From Bacillus sp. FJAT-50079 (lineage in GTDB: Bacteria > Bacillota > Bacilli > Bacillales > Bacillaceae_C): DNA of 64,000 bases. Shown here piece by piece: positions 35,534-45,759 of the stretch. The DNA is taken from the NCBI RefSeq assembly GCF_018343515.1, contig NZ_JAGYPD010000004.1:372001-436000 (forward strand). The letters are read 5' to 3'. The notes under the pieces are model-generated. The model was not told the origin of the DNA, searched no databases, and saw only the letters and a program-made list of their open reading frames with translations. The position numbers and the translations under genes were made by a program. Position 1 is the first letter of the stretch; each line of letters opens with the position of its first letter.

Positions 35534-38179
35534 ATGGAACAAAATGAATTGGCCATGCCTACAAAGTATGAGCCGCAACGAATTGAAAAGGGTCGTTATG
35601 AATGGTGGCTAAATGGTAAGTATTTTGAAGCGAAAGATGATGCGGAGAAAGAGCCGTACACAATCGTTATCCCCCCTCCAAACGTAACCGGCAAGCTTCA
35701 TTTAGGCCATGCATGGGATACGACGTTGCAAGATATTTTAACAAGAATGAAGCGAATGCAAGGCTATGATGTTTTATGGCTCCCTGGGATGGATCATGCC
35801 GGGATTGCGACACAAGCGAAGGTTGAAGAGAAGCTTCGCGAAGAAGGGAAATCACGCTATGATCTTGGCCGTGAGAAATTCGTAGAAGAAACGTGGAAAT
35901 GGAAAGAGGAATATGCAGATCATATCCGTCAGCAATGGGCAAAGCTTGGACTCGGTTTAGATTATAGCCGCGAACGCTTTACGCTTGATGAGGGGCTTTC
36001 AAAAGCGGTTCGTGAAGTGTTTGTGTCTCTTTATGAGAAAGGACTCATTTATCGCGGCGAATACATTATTAACTGGGATCCAGTAACGAAAACGGCCCTT
36101 TCGGATATTGAGGTTATTTATAAAGACGTTCAAGGCGCTTTTTATCATATGAATTATCCGTTGGCAGATGGTACTGGTGCTATCGAAGTAGCGACAACAA
36201 GACCAGAGACGATGCTTGGTGACACAGCTGTTGCGGTTCATCCTGAAGATGAGCGTTACAAGCATTTAATTGGTAAATCAGTGATTTTGCCAATTATCGG
36301 AAGAGAAATTCCAATCGTTGCTGATGATTACGTTGATAAAGATTTCGGTTCAGGAGCGGTGAAAATTACTCCGGCACATGATCCGAATGACTTTGAAATT
36401 GGAAATCGCCACAATCTTGAGCGTGTACTTGTCATGAATGAAGATGGAACGATGAATAAAAATGCTGGAAAATATGCAGGGATGGATCGATTCGCTTGCC
36501 GTAAACAAATCGTAAAAGACCTTCAAGCTGACGGAGTGCTATTCCAAATTGAAGATCATATGCATTCCGTTGGTCATTCAGAGCGCAGTGGTGCAGTCGT
36601 AGAACCGTATTTATCAACGCAATGGTTTGTAAAAATGCAGCCGCTCGCTGATGCAGCGATTGATCTGCAAAAACAAGAGGAAAAAGTGAATTTCGTTCCT
36701 GATCGTTTTGAAAAAACGTATTTGCATTGGATGGAAAACATTCGCGACTGGTGTATTTCACGCCAACTTTGGTGGGGACATCGGATCCCGGCTTGGTATC
36801 ATAAGGAAACAGGCGAAGTATACGTAGGACATGAAGCTCCTGCGGATGAAGAAAATTGGAAGCAGGATGAGGATGTACTTGATACGTGGTTTAGTTCGGC
36901 ATTGTGGCCATTTTCAACGATGGGCTGGCCTGATCCAGAAGCGGAAGATTTTAAACGATATTATCCGAATGATTGTTTAGTCACAGGCTATGACATTATC
37001 TTCTTCTGGGTATCTAGAATGATTTTCCAAGGACTTGAATTCACAGAAAAACGCCCGTTTAAAGATGTATTAATTCACGGTTTAATCCGTGCCGAAGACG
37101 GTCGGAAAATGAGTAAATCACTCGGAAACGGTGTCGATCCGATGGATGTCATCGATCAATATGGGGCTGATTCCCTACGCTATTTCCTTGCAACAGGTAG
37201 CTCGCCAGGGCAAGATTTACGTTTCAGTATGGAGAAAATCGAATCTGTTTGGAATTTTGCTAATAAAATTTGGAATGCATCCCGATTTGCCCTTATGAAC
37301 ATGGACGGTATGACATTCTCAGAAATTGATTTAAATGGTGAGAAATCAGTTGCTGATAAATGGATTTTAACACGTTTGAACGATACGATCGAAACCGTAA
37401 CAAAGCTAGCTGATAAATATGAATTTGGTGAGGTTGGTCGTGCGTTATACAATTTTATTTGGGATGACCTTTGTGACTGGTATATTGAAATGGCGAAACT
37501 CCCATTATATAGTGAAGATGAAGCGGCTAAAAAGACAACGCGCTCCGTTCTTGCTTACGTATTAGACAATACAATGCGCTTGCTCCATCCGTTTATGCCA
37601 TTTATTTCCGAGGAAATTTGGCAGAACCTTCCGCATGATGGAGAGTCGATTACAGTAGCTGCTTGGCCACAAGTAAATGAGCAGTTCACGGATCAATCTG
37701 CTGCAAGTGAAATGAAGCTACTAATGGATATTATTCGTGCAGTACGAAATATTCGCGCGGAAGTAAATACACCGATGAGCAAAAAGATTAAGCTTATGTT
37801 AAAGGCGAAAGATACAGAAACATTAGCGGCACTTGAGGAAAATAAACAGTACATCGAAAGATTTTGTAATCCTGAAGAATTGACAATCGCAGCGGACTTA
37901 CAAACGCCTGAAAAATCAATGACGGCGGTTGTAACAGGTGTTGAATTATTCCTTCCTTTGGCAGATTTGATTAATATTGATGAAGAAATTGCTCGCCTAG
38001 AAAAAGAATGGGAAAAATGGAATAAAGAAGTAGATCGAGTTCAAAAGAAATTATCGAATGAAAAGTTCACAAGCAAAGCTCCACAAGCTGTTGTTGACGA
38101 AGAAAGAGCAAAAGAAAAAGATTATGTAGAAAAGCGTGCAACAGTCGAAACAAGAATGAAGGAATTGAAATCGATGTAA
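35534..38179 (+). CDS. valS: Valyl-tRNA synthetase
   Basis: An 881-aa class I synthetase. HIGH-type motif: [15 protein letters not shown] (about 47-61); KMSKSLGNG near residue 522. The editing domain lies between ([20 protein letters not shown], about 220-239), and an anticodon-binding helical domain and a C-terminal coiled coil (about 815-880) follow. Conserved [18 protein letters not shown] (about 407-424) is also present. Controlled by the T-box upstream; it is followed by folC after 75 nt. Confidence 0.97.
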   Translation: MEQNELAMPTKYEPQRIEKGRYEWWLNGKYFEAKDDAEKEPYTIVIPPPNVTGKLHLGHAWDTTLQDILTRMKRMQGYDVLWLPGMDHAGIATQAKVEEKLREEGKSRYDLGREKFVEETWKWKEEYADHIRQQWAKLGLGLDYSRERFTLDEGLSKAVREVFVSLYEKGLIYRGEYIINWDPVTKTALSDIEVIYKDVQGAFYHMNYPLADGTGAIEVATTRPETMLGDTAVAVHPEDERYKHLIGKSVILPIIGREIPIVADDYVDKDFGSGAVKITPAHDPNDFEIGNRHNLERVLVMNEDGTMNKNAGKYAGMDRFACRKQIVKDLQADGVLFQIEDHMHSVGHSERSGAVVEPYLSTQWFVKMQPLADAAIDLQKQEEKVNFVPDRFEKTYLHWMENIRDWCISRQLWWGHRIPAWYHKETGEVYVGHEAPADEENWKQDEDVLDTWFSSALWPFSTMGWPDPEAEDFKRYYPNDCLVTGYDIIFFWVSRMIFQGLEFTEKRPFKDVLIHGLIRAEDGRKMSKSLGNGVDPMDVIDQYGADSLRYFLATGSSPGQDLRFSMEKIESVWNFANKIWNASRFALMNMDGMTFSEIDLNGEKSVADKWILTRLNDTIETVTKLADKYEFGEVGRALYNFIWDDLCDWYIEMAKLPLYSEDEAAKKTTRSVLAYVLDNTMRLLHPFMPFISEEIWQNLPHDGESITVAAWPQVNEQFTDQSAASEMKLLMDIIRAVRNIRAEVNTPMSKKIKLMLKAKDTETLAALEENKQYIERFCNPEELTIAADLQTPEKSMTAVVTGVELFLPLADLINIDEEIARLEKEWEKWNKEVDRVQKKLSNEKFTSKAPQAVVDEERAKEKDYVEKRATVETRMKELKSM

Positions 38180-38254
38180 GTTGATGGCATGCGCCTAGCT
38201 CTGATTAAAAAGGGCTGGGCGTTTTGCTCATGATAAATTGATGAGGTGGATTGA

Positions 38255-39574
38255 ATGTTGCATACATATAAAGAGGCACTAGAATGGGTGCATTCACGCC
38301 TAAGGCTAGGTATCAAGCCAGGACTTTCTCGAATGGAGTGGATGTTAGAAAAACTCGGTCACCCCGAGAAAAGAATAAAATCGATCCACGTTGGTGGAAC
38401 GAATGGAAAAGGTTCAACTGTTACATATTTGCGCTCGATTCTCGTTGAGGCGGGCTATGAAGTCGGTTCTTTCACATCGCCTTATATTGAACAGTTTAAT
38501 GAACGAATTAGTATTAATGGTGTACCGATTAGCGATGAAGAAATCGTCCAACTTGTCAATGCAATCAAACCATTAGCGGATGAACTCGAAAAAACCGATT
38601 ATGGGGCACCAACCGAATTTGAAGTAATTACAGCGATGGCGATTTATTATTTTGGTGAAGTACGTCCACTCGACTTTGCGATCTTTGAAGTTGGGCTTGG
38701 AGGCCGATTTGATTCAACGAATGTGATTCAACCACTTTTATCGATCATTACAAATATCGGGATGGACCATGTCCAAATTCTGGGGAATTCTATCGAGGAC
38801 ATTGCTTATGAAAAAGCTGGGATTATTAAAGAGCATACCCCGATTTTTACTAGTGTGCGAGATGAAGCGGCTTTTCATGTCATTCAAGCTGAAGCCGCAA
38901 AAAAGCATGCATTGCTTTTTCAACTTGGAATAAATTTTACGATATTAAATTATGAACCGATCCAAGCAGGTGAGCAGTTTACATTTTCAACGACCAAATA
39001 TACATTTGAGGGCTTGCAAGTAAGTTTACTTGGAAAGCATCAAACAGAAAATGCAGCTGGAGCCATTGCAGCATTGCTTTATTTAACAGATCAAGGCGTT
39101 ATGAACATTAGTGAATCTGCGCTCCGTGCTGGTTTAAGAAAAGCGTATTGGCCAGGAAGAATGGAATTGTTGCACAACGATCCTATCATTTTGCTTGATG
39201 GGGCACATAATCGCGAAGGGGTACGTGCATTTGTCGATGCAATCCAATCACGTTATGCGGATCGAAACATCAAGCTTGTTTTTTCAGCATTAGGAGATAA
39301 GGACCTCACAGAAATGTTTACGATCATGAACGAATTGGATGGTCAATTGTATGTGACAGAATTCGATTTCCCACGGGCGGCTTCGGCGAACGAGCTGAAA
39401 CGACGAAGTGAAAATCCAACTGTAATTGCGAATAATGATTGGTTTTCATTATTAAAAGAGCTTGTTTCTACGTTAGAGCCTAATGACTTACTTGCTATAA
39501 CAGGCTCATTGTATTTTATATCTTCGATTAAACCCGATTTACAAAAAATCATCGTGAGTGAGTTTTCTAAATAG
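38255..39574 (+). CDS. folC: Folylpolyglutamate / dihydrofolate synthase
   Basis: Adds glutamate to folates (and to dihydropteroate if bifunctional). It is a 439-aa Mur ligase-like protein with the P-loop GGTNGKGSTVTYL (about 47-59), FTSPYIEQFNERI (about 74-86), VGLGGRFDSTN (about 148-158) and a C-terminal DGAHNREGVRAF (about 315-326). RBS GAGGTGG lies 5 nt before ATG 38255. An imperfect hairpin at 38188-38216 may separate it from valS. In B. subtilis the next gene is comC; here a 16-kb block intervenes. Confidence 0.95.
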   Translation: MLHTYKEALEWVHSRLRLGIKPGLSRMEWMLEKLGHPEKRIKSIHVGGTNGKGSTVTYLRSILVEAGYEVGSFTSPYIEQFNERISINGVPISDEEIVQLVNAIKPLADELEKTDYGAPTEFEVITAMAIYYFGEVRPLDFAIFEVGLGGRFDSTNVIQPLLSIITNIGMDHVQILGNSIEDIAYEKAGIIKEHTPIFTSVRDEAAFHVIQAEAAKKHALLFQLGINFTILNYEPIQAGEQFTFSTTKYTFEGLQVSLLGKHQTENAAGAIAALLYLTDQGVMNISESALRAGLRKAYWPGRMELLHNDPIILLDGAHNREGVRAFVDAIQSRYADRNIKLVFSALGDKDLTEMFTIMNELDGQLYVTEFDFPRAASANELKRRSENPTVIANNDWFSLLKELVSTLEPNDLLAITGSLYFISSIKPDLQKIIVSEFSK

Positions 39575-39649
39575 GGTGACAATTTTAATGTAGTTTGATA
39601 AAATAAGTTTTCAATGGAAGATTAGACGGCTAGCGGAGGTGAATGTAGG

Positions 39650-41350
39650 ATGAGTAAATCGAAAAATGGAGTCGTTTTTATCATTTGGCTTATCCTTGCT
39701 ACATTCAGTTCTTGGCTAGCCTTTGTCATTTCGCCTCCGGACACAATCAGTATGTGGGAAATGCTTTTATTTACAGTACTTGCTTGTATGATTGCTTGTA
39801 TTCCGATTATCATCAATGGAACGACCATCATTTTAACTCATTGGATTACATTAGCTGCCTTTCTATCGTACGGACTATTTTTTGAAATGCTCATGTTACA
39901 AGCGGCGACTATTTGTGTGATGCTTAAATTAAGGTTGCGTAAACATGAGCTTCATCGTTATTTCCTTAACTCCTCTATGCTCTTTTTAACATCGTTGATT
40001 TCGGGTATTGGCTTTTTTGTGGCAGGAGGAAAAATTGGTTTATCACCGTTATCTGAATTGATTGTTCCACTTCTTGTTTTTCAAACGCTCTATTTTCTAA
40101 TGAATCAACTTTTACTTCAAGTCATAACAAAAATTAAGGGAGAAAGAGAAAGATTTTTTGGTAAAGACTTTATATGGGAAGCGCTAATTCTTCTAGTGAT
40201 TTTCCCACTTGGAATTGGCTTTTATTATTTGAACGAATATATGGGTGTATGGTCTATTGTATTCATTGGTATTCCATTTTTAAGTTTTGCTCTTGTATTA
40301 AAGCTTTACAATTCTTCTGAAAAATTAAACTATCATTTACAGAAAGTAGCCGATATCGGTCATCAATTAACAGGAAGGCTGCAATTGCAAGAAGTATTGG
40401 ATTTATTCATTCAGAAGATCCAAGAAATCTTACCTGTTGATTACGCCTACATTTTTGATATTCAACAAGAAGGTCTTGTTTTATTGCGGAAAATGGAAAA
40501 AGATAATGAAGAAATAGAAGAAGTTCACCCTTTTCAAACCGGTCACGGTGTTGCTCGTTATGTATGGGCAACGAAAACAACCGTTATATATAATGAAAAA
40601 TCAGAATGGGAAAAATGGTCAACTGAACAACAGCCACAGCGGATTGAAAGCATCATGTGTATGCCAATTATTAGAGGGCAAGAGGTGGAAGGAGTTTTAT
40701 TACTTGCAGCAAAACGCAAACGAGCATTTGAAAAATATCAATCAATGATTGCTAATATTCTATGCTCATATTTTAGCGTCGCTCTTGTCAATGCTCGTCA
40801 TTACGAGGAAACAAAAACAAAGAGTGAGCGCTGTGCATTAACAAAGATATATAACTACCGTTTTTTCGAGCACTTCTTAAATGAACGATTTTCCGATCTT
40901 GAGGCGGGACAAATTTCAAACCTATCGATCATTATGCTTGATATCGATCATTTTAAACATGTGAATGATACATACGGCCACCAAGCAGGAAATGAAATTT
41001 TAATAAGACTTGCTGCTTGTCTTCGCTATTTTGTGGATGGTCACGGTTTAGTCGCAAGGTATGGGGGAGAGGAATTTGTCATCCTTTTGACTGATGTGAA
41101 TCAGCGTGATGCGATGGAGTTTGCTGAATCAGTGCGGCGAATGATTGTTGAAACTCCTTTTATGATTAAAAACGAATTAGACCCGCAGCAACGCATGGTA
41201 GAAGTATCGATAACAGCGAGCATCGGAGTTGCAACAGCACCAGCAGATGCAGAAGATGCAATTTCCTTAATCAGGCATGCGGATCGCGCCTTATACATTG
41301 GCGCAAAACGGGCAGGAAGAAACCGAGTTGCAGAATATGTAAAAATATAG
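39650..41350 (+). CDS. Membrane diguanylate cyclase (GAF-GGDEF)
   Basis: A 566-aa protein predicted to make cyclic di-GMP. About six membrane helices occupy residues 1-220, followed by a GAF-type domain (about 235-385, LQEVLDLFIQKIQEILPVDYAYIF at its start) and a C-terminal GGDEF domain (about 395-560). Its active site is intact: RYGGEEF at about residue 469, with DIDHFKHVNDTYGHQAGNEIL upstream. The RxxD product-inhibition site is absent. RBS GGAGGTG is 10 nt upstream. It stands between folC and a c-di-GMP riboswitch that leads a pilus operon, so it is a plausible local source of the signal. Confidence 0.92.
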   Translation: MSKSKNGVVFIIWLILATFSSWLAFVISPPDTISMWEMLLFTVLACMIACIPIIINGTTIILTHWITLAAFLSYGLFFEMLMLQAATICVMLKLRLRKHELHRYFLNSSMLFLTSLISGIGFFVAGGKIGLSPLSELIVPLLVFQTLYFLMNQLLLQVITKIKGERERFFGKDFIWEALILLVIFPLGIGFYYLNEYMGVWSIVFIGIPFLSFALVLKLYNSSEKLNYHLQKVADIGHQLTGRLQLQEVLDLFIQKIQEILPVDYAYIFDIQQEGLVLLRKMEKDNEEIEEVHPFQTGHGVARYVWATKTTVIYNEKSEWEKWSTEQQPQRIESIMCMPIIRGQEVEGVLLLAAKRKRAFEKYQSMIANILCSYFSVALVNARHYEETKTKSERCALTKIYNYRFFEHFLNERFSDLEAGQISNLSIIMLDIDHFKHVNDTYGHQAGNEILIRLAACLRYFVDGHGLVARYGGEEFVILLTDVNQRDAMEFAESVRRMIVETPFMIKNELDPQQRMVEVSITASIGVATAPADAEDAISLIRHADRALYIGAKRAGRNRVAEYVKI

Positions 41351-41385
41351 AAAATGAGTGCATTAAAAAATGCACTCATTTTTAT
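41351..41385 (+). terminator. Terminator of the GGDEF gene
   Basis: AAAATGAGTGCA pairs with TGCACTCATTTT around a short A-rich loop, followed by T. This makes the riboswitch a separate transcription unit. Confidence 0.9.
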
Positions 41386-41499
41386 TGGTATAAAATGCCT
41401 AGGGATATTAAAAAATTACCCTAAAAAACTACGAAATATAGTTGATTATAAAACATTTGTCATGTATTGTTGTATTAAATAAAAATTCCAATGAAATAA

Positions 41500-41528
41500 T
41501 TGACAAATTTCAGCGATACGATTAATCT
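41500..41528 (+). promoter_or_regulatory. Possible promoter of the pilus operon
   Basis: TTGACA (41500-41505), 17 bp, then TAATCT (41523-41528). The -35 is perfect and the -10 poor. It lies 33 nt upstream of the riboswitch aptamer. Confidence 0.45.
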
Positions 41529-41560
41529 AAGAAGTAAATAATCTAGTAATAAAGAACTAA

Positions 41561-41660
41561 AAAGGGAGCAATGAAATACGACTTTTATTTGGGCACCTTA
41601 GTCGTATGGAGCCAGTGGTGCAACCGACCTTTCCATTATTTGTAATGGAGAGGTTTTTTT
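41561..41660 (+). promoter_or_regulatory. c-di-GMP-II riboswitch 1, controls the pilus operon
   Basis: The 3' aptamer core GGGCACC...AGTGGTGCAACCGACC (41591-41629) matches the c-di-GMP-II class, whose Clostridium acetobutylicum member has GGGCACTT...AGTAGTGCAACCGACC. The long helix forms from ATACGACT (41576-41583) and AGTCGTAT (41600-41607). P1 is AAAGG (41561-41565) with CCTTT (41628-41632). The same CCTTT starts an 11-bp terminator stem (41628-41638 with 41643-41653) followed by seven T. P1 and terminator exclude each other, so ligand binding should allow read-through (ON switch). Confidence 0.92.
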
Positions 41661-41738
41661 CGTTGGTTAAATGGGGATTAGTCAGTATACGAGGACAATA
41701 CAACTTTAGATAAGAGATGACAAAATGGGGTGAGGGTT

Positions 41739-43394
41739 GTGTCGAGGAAAAGATTAGGGGACTTACTTATTGAAGCGGGCTTACTAACGATGCAACAATT
41801 AGAAGCTGCTTTGCAGCAGCAATTACCTGATGAAAGGTTAGGAGACGCTCTTTTACGAGAAGGACATATAACAGAACTTCAATTAGCCGAAACACTAGAA
41901 CGACAGCTAGGGATCCCCCATATTAATATTTACCAATATTCCCTCGATCCGGAAGTTATTCAACTGATTCCACAAGATTTAGCTAAACGTCATCAAGTGA
42001 TGCCAATCCGGCAAGAGGAAAATAAATTGTTTGTAGCGATGTCCGATCCAATGGATTATTTTGCGATTGAAGAATTACGAATGGCAACGGGCTGTCAAAT
42101 TGTTCCTGCCCTCGCAACAAAGGAAGAGTTACAACGAACGATCTCCAAGTATTATGAATTGCAAGGGTCAGTAGATGAGGCGCTGATTGGTTTTACGCCT
42201 GAAGAAAAATTAAATGAAGCTGGTATTACTGATGAAGATTCACCAGTCGTTCGGCTAGTTAATCAAATCATTTCCCACGGTGTAACACAAAGGGCAAGCG
42301 ATATTCACTTCGACCCGATGGAAACAGAATTAAAAGTTCGCTTTCGTGTCGATGGTGTATTAAGAACGGAACGATCCTTGCCAAAACATATGCAAAACGT
42401 CATCATCGCCAGAATCAAAATTATGGGTAATTTAAATATTACAGAAAATCGCATGCCGCAAGATGGACGAGTCAAAATAAATATTAATTTTAAACCGATT
42501 GATATTCGTATTTCTACACTTCCATCTATTTATGGCGAGAAAATTGTGTTGAGGATTCTCGATTTAAGCAATGCCTTAAATAATTTAGAAAACCTCGGCT
42601 TTTCGGAAGACAATTTACACAAGTTTATTCAAATGATTGAAAAACCGAATGGAATCATATTAATTACGGGACCGACAGGATCAGGTAAGTCATCGACACT
42701 GTATGGCGCCTTAAATCGTTTAAATAATGAGGAAGTCAATATTATTACGATTGAAGACCCCGTTGAATATCAATTAGCAGGGGTCAACCAAGTTCATGTT
42801 AACGATGAGATTGGTATGACATTTGCAAGTGGCTTGCGTTCAATTTTGCGCCAAGATCCCGACATTATCATGATTGGAGAAATTCGTGATTTTGAAACGG
42901 CACAAATTGCTATCCGCTCATCATTAACGGGTCATTTAGTATTAAGTACGCTACATACGAACAGTGCTGTTGCTGCATTAACCCGTTTGATCGATATGGG
43001 GATTGAACCATTTTTAATTTCATCATCACTAACAGGGGTAGTTGCCCAACGGTTAGTACGGCGCGTTTGCCGTGATTGTAGTAAAACCGTTGAGCCAACA
43101 GAGCGTGAAAAGGAAATCTTTCAAGCGAGCGGAATTCAGATTGATTCCGTCAAAAGAGGAGAAGGCTGTGCGAGCTGTACAATGACCGGATACCGTGGCA
43201 GGCTTGCAATCCATGAAGTGCTTCCGGTGAACAATGAAATACGGGAGCTGATTATGAATGCCGCAAGTGCAAATACGATTCATAAGTATGTACAACAGTC
43301 AGGAATGGTATCGTTAATGACCGATGGACTATTAAAAGTTGCCCGAGGACTAACAACGACAGAAGAAGTCTTGCGAGTTTCAGCGATGGACTAG
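41739..43394 (+). CDS. pilB: Type IV pilus assembly ATPase PilB with MshEN-type N-terminus
   Basis: A 551-aa hexameric ATPase powering pilus extension. The N-terminus has two tandem RLGD...G motifs (RLGDLLIEAG, residues 5-14; RLGDALLREG, 33-42), the pattern of MshEN domains that bind cyclic di-GMP. The ATPase part has Walker A GPTGSGKSS (about 310), Walker B RQDPDIIMIGEIRD (about 372) and a His box LSTLHTNS. The zinc tetra-cysteine is CRDC (about 444) and CASC (about 476). I favour GTG 41739, spaced from GGGGTGAGGG; the in-frame GTG at 41730 lies in that site. First gene after riboswitch 1. Confidence 0.93.
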   Translation: MSRKRLGDLLIEAGLLTMQQLEAALQQQLPDERLGDALLREGHITELQLAETLERQLGIPHINIYQYSLDPEVIQLIPQDLAKRHQVMPIRQEENKLFVAMSDPMDYFAIEELRMATGCQIVPALATKEELQRTISKYYELQGSVDEALIGFTPEEKLNEAGITDEDSPVVRLVNQIISHGVTQRASDIHFDPMETELKVRFRVDGVLRTERSLPKHMQNVIIARIKIMGNLNITENRMPQDGRVKININFKPIDIRISTLPSIYGEKIVLRILDLSNALNNLENLGFSEDNLHKFIQMIEKPNGIILITGPTGSGKSSTLYGALNRLNNEEVNIITIEDPVEYQLAGVNQVHVNDEIGMTFASGLRSILRQDPDIIMIGEIRDFETAQIAIRSSLTGHLVLSTLHTNSAVAALTRLIDMGIEPFLISSSLTGVVAQRLVRRVCRDCSKTVEPTEREKEIFQASGIQIDSVKRGEGCASCTMTGYRGRLAIHEVLPVNNEIRELIMNAASANTIHKYVQQSGMVSLMTDGLLKVARGLTTTEEVLRVSAMD

Positions 43395-43402
43395 GAGGGA
43401 TA

Positions 43403-44470
43403 ATGTTGCCATATGACATACATAAATTGCTAAAAACTGCATATACAGAGCACGCTTCCGATCTCCATATTACAGTTGATTCGCCTCCTATATATCGAAT
43501 GAACGGCGAGCTGCGTTCGTTTGATAACGTCCTATTAACTGGAGCAACAATTGAAAAAATGGCACGAAGGATTGTGAAGAAAGACGATTGGGAAACGCTA
43601 ATCGAAGATGGTGAGATTGATATTGCTTATAGTTTAGAAGGCGTCGCCCGTTTTCGGATTAATGTGTATGTTCAGCGTAATCAAATTGGATTTGCCGCAA
43701 GGGTGATTTCATCAGAGATTCCAACGATTGAGCAATTACAAATGCCAATGATTTTGCAGAAAATGTCAGAAAAACCGCATGGCCTTATCATTGTAACTGG
43801 ACCAACCGGATCGGGAAAATCGACAACACTGGCAGCAATGATCGATTATATTAATCGCAATTACTCCAAGCATATTATTACATTGGAAGATCCGATCGAG
43901 TACATGCATAATCATTTGCGCTCCATTGTTCATCAGCGAGAAATTGGCTCAGACACAAAAAGCTTTTCATCCGGCTTAAGGGCGGCATTGCGTCAGGATC
44001 CCGATGTGATTTTAGTCGGTGAAATGCGTGACCTTGAAACGATCTCGACGGCGATCACAGCTGCCGAAACAGGTCATCTTGTTCTCGCGACGTTACATAC
44101 GAATAATGCATCACAAACGATTGACCGAATTATCGATGTGTTCCCTCCACATCAGCAAAAACAAATCCGTCTGCAACTTGCCGCAGTGCTGGAAGGAATC
44201 ATTTCACAGCGATTGTTTCCAAGAATGGATGGGGCTGGTCGGATTGCTGCAACAGAGATTTTAATCAATCATCCTTCCATTGCCAATTTAATTCGCAATG
44301 AAAAGGTAGAACAAATCCAAAATATTATGCAAACGAGTCGTGCATCAGGTATGCATACATTGGAGATGTCGATCAGTGAACTGCTTGCTGGTGGTATCAT
44401 CTCAAATGACGCAGCTAAGCCCTACTTAGTGAATGTGGGTGATTATGAATGGCAGTATTCAAATATGTAG
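43403..44470 (+). CDS. pilT: Type IV pilus retraction ATPase PilT
   Basis: A 355-aa ATPase that depolymerises pili (twitching). N-terminal ASDLHITVDSPPIYRMNGEL (about 15-34) is PilT-typical. Walker A is GPTGSGKSTT (about 133-142) and Walker B RQDPDVILVGEMRDLET (about 197-213), with the His box HLVLATLHTNNA (about 220-231). The zinc cysteines of PilB are absent, supporting PilT. RBS AGGAGGGA lies 5 nt before the ATG. It is followed by pilC with a 22-nt overlap. A retraction motor implies a dynamic pilus rather than a static pseudopilus or ComG-type competence machine. Confidence 0.93.
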   Translation: MLPYDIHKLLKTAYTEHASDLHITVDSPPIYRMNGELRSFDNVLLTGATIEKMARRIVKKDDWETLIEDGEIDIAYSLEGVARFRINVYVQRNQIGFAARVISSEIPTIEQLQMPMILQKMSEKPHGLIIVTGPTGSGKSTTLAAMIDYINRNYSKHIITLEDPIEYMHNHLRSIVHQREIGSDTKSFSSGLRAALRQDPDVILVGEMRDLETISTAITAAETGHLVLATLHTNNASQTIDRIIDVFPPHQQKQIRLQLAAVLEGIISQRLFPRMDGAGRIAATEILINHPSIANLIRNEKVEQIQNIMQTSRASGMHTLEMSISELLAGGIISNDAAKPYLVNVGDYEWQYSNM

Positions 44471-45663
44471 GTCGAACGAAGAGAGGAAAGCTGAAACGGG
44501 GCACAATTCAAAGTGAAACGAGAAATCAAGCAATTCATCAATTGCAGGAAAAGGGAATTCGTCCGCGTGAGGTAGTAGAAACAAAGGCAACAATTTTTAA
44601 CCAAAATATTTCCTTTAACGGAAATTCAGTAAAGCATCAACATTTTGTTATTTATTGCCGTCAATTTGCGACATTGATTAATGCGGGAATTTCAATCGTT
44701 GATTCTACTCGCATTTTAGCTGCACAAACAGAAAGCAAAGGGCTGGCGAAAGCTTTAAATGAGGTAGAAGGAGAGCTAAGAAGCGGCATTGCCTTTTCCA
44801 ATGCCATCCAAAAACACGCAAAAATATTTCCGGCGATTTTCGTCAACATGGTGAGAGCGGGAGAGATGACAGGAAATCTTGACGAAACATTAGAAAGACT
44901 CGCCGATTATTTTGAAAATCAATACAATTTAAAGAAAAAAGTGCAATCAACGATGGCGTATCCTATCGTCTTGTTCTTTGTAATTATTGCGGTTGTCATT
45001 TTCTTAATGCTCTCAATCGTGCCAAATTTCACGGTCATGTTTGACCAATTTGGAGGCGAACTTCCTTCAATTACGAAATTGGTCGTAAATATGAGCGAAT
45101 GGATCCGAAAATTATGGTGGCTCGGCTTGATCATTATCGTATTCATTGTATCTCTCTTTCTATTTTTCTTTAAAAATAATCCGACTTTTCATTATTCGAT
45201 TCATGTTGCTTTGTTGAAAATGCCTATCTTTGGCGTGCTCTTGCAAAAAGCGGCAATTGCAAGAATGACACGGACACTATCTTCCTTATTTGCAAGTTCT
45301 GTTCCGATTTTGCAAGCACTCGCTATTGTTGAAAAGGTAACGGGTAATCCGGTCATTGGAAAAGTCGTACTAGCAGCGCGCGACAATTTAGAAAAAGGAA
45401 GCCCGCTTTCAGAGCCGCTTGCAAACAGTTGGGTGTTTCCACCGCTCGTTTCACAAATGACCGCCATTGGCGAACAAACCGGATCACTTGACTACATGCT
45501 CGCTAAAATTGCCGACTTCTATGAAGACGAAGTTGAGCGCAGTGTCGATGCATTAAAATCATTAATTGAACCATTCATGATCATCATTCTTGCCAGCGTC
45601 GTCGGATTCATTGTCCTGGCGATTATGATCCCGATGTTCTCGATCTTTTCAGAGGTTCAATAG
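44449..45663 (+). CDS. pilC: Type IV pilus inner-membrane platform protein PilC
   Basis: A 404-aa GspF-family protein with two GspF domains (about 65-190 and 265-390). Three main membrane regions are visible: VLFFVIIAVVIFLMLSIV, WWLGLIIIVFIVSLFLFFF, and a C-terminal IIILASVVGFIVLAIMIPMF. Signature segments are INAGISIVDSTRILA (about 76-90) and TGSLDYMLAKIADFYEDEVE. It anchors the pilus motor in the cytoplasmic membrane. The start lies within the pilT end, so the two are translationally coupled. Confidence 0.93.
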   Translation: MAVFKYVGRTKRGKLKRGTIQSETRNQAIHQLQEKGIRPREVVETKATIFNQNISFNGNSVKHQHFVIYCRQFATLINAGISIVDSTRILAAQTESKGLAKALNEVEGELRSGIAFSNAIQKHAKIFPAIFVNMVRAGEMTGNLDETLERLADYFENQYNLKKKVQSTMAYPIVLFFVIIAVVIFLMLSIVPNFTVMFDQFGGELPSITKLVVNMSEWIRKLWWLGLIIIVFIVSLFLFFFKNNPTFHYSIHVALLKMPIFGVLLQKAAIARMTRTLSSLFASSVPILQALAIVEKVTGNPVIGKVVLAARDNLEKGSPLSEPLANSWVFPPLVSQMTAIGEQTGSLDYMLAKIADFYEDEVERSVDALKSLIEPFMIIILASVVGFIVLAIMIPMFSIFSEVQ

Positions 45664-45759
45664 ATGGAATGGTATCTTAAGGAGGTGATTAAAGGAAACG
45701 AAACAAACTCGCTCTTATACTTTATCTATTAAACAATGAAAATAATGGAGGAATTTATA

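Noticed and set aside
39650-41350. Possibility that the GGDEF protein is a degenerate c-di-GMP receptor
   Set aside because: The RYGGEEF active site and metal-binding Asp are intact, so an active cyclase is the simpler reading.
41561-41660. c-di-GMP-I (GEMM) class for the pilus leader
   Set aside because: The GEMM core (GGGACGCAAAGCC) is absent, while the GTGCAACCGACC core of class II is present.
41739-45663. ComG competence operon instead of type IV pili
   Set aside because: A PilT retraction ATPase, a full pilM-pilN-pilO set and an MshEN-type PilB are present, none of which belong to ComG.
45661-45735. AAGGAGGTGATT after pilC as the start of a small gene
   Set aside because: The frame is only about 15 codons; it is probably chance or part of the pilin leader.
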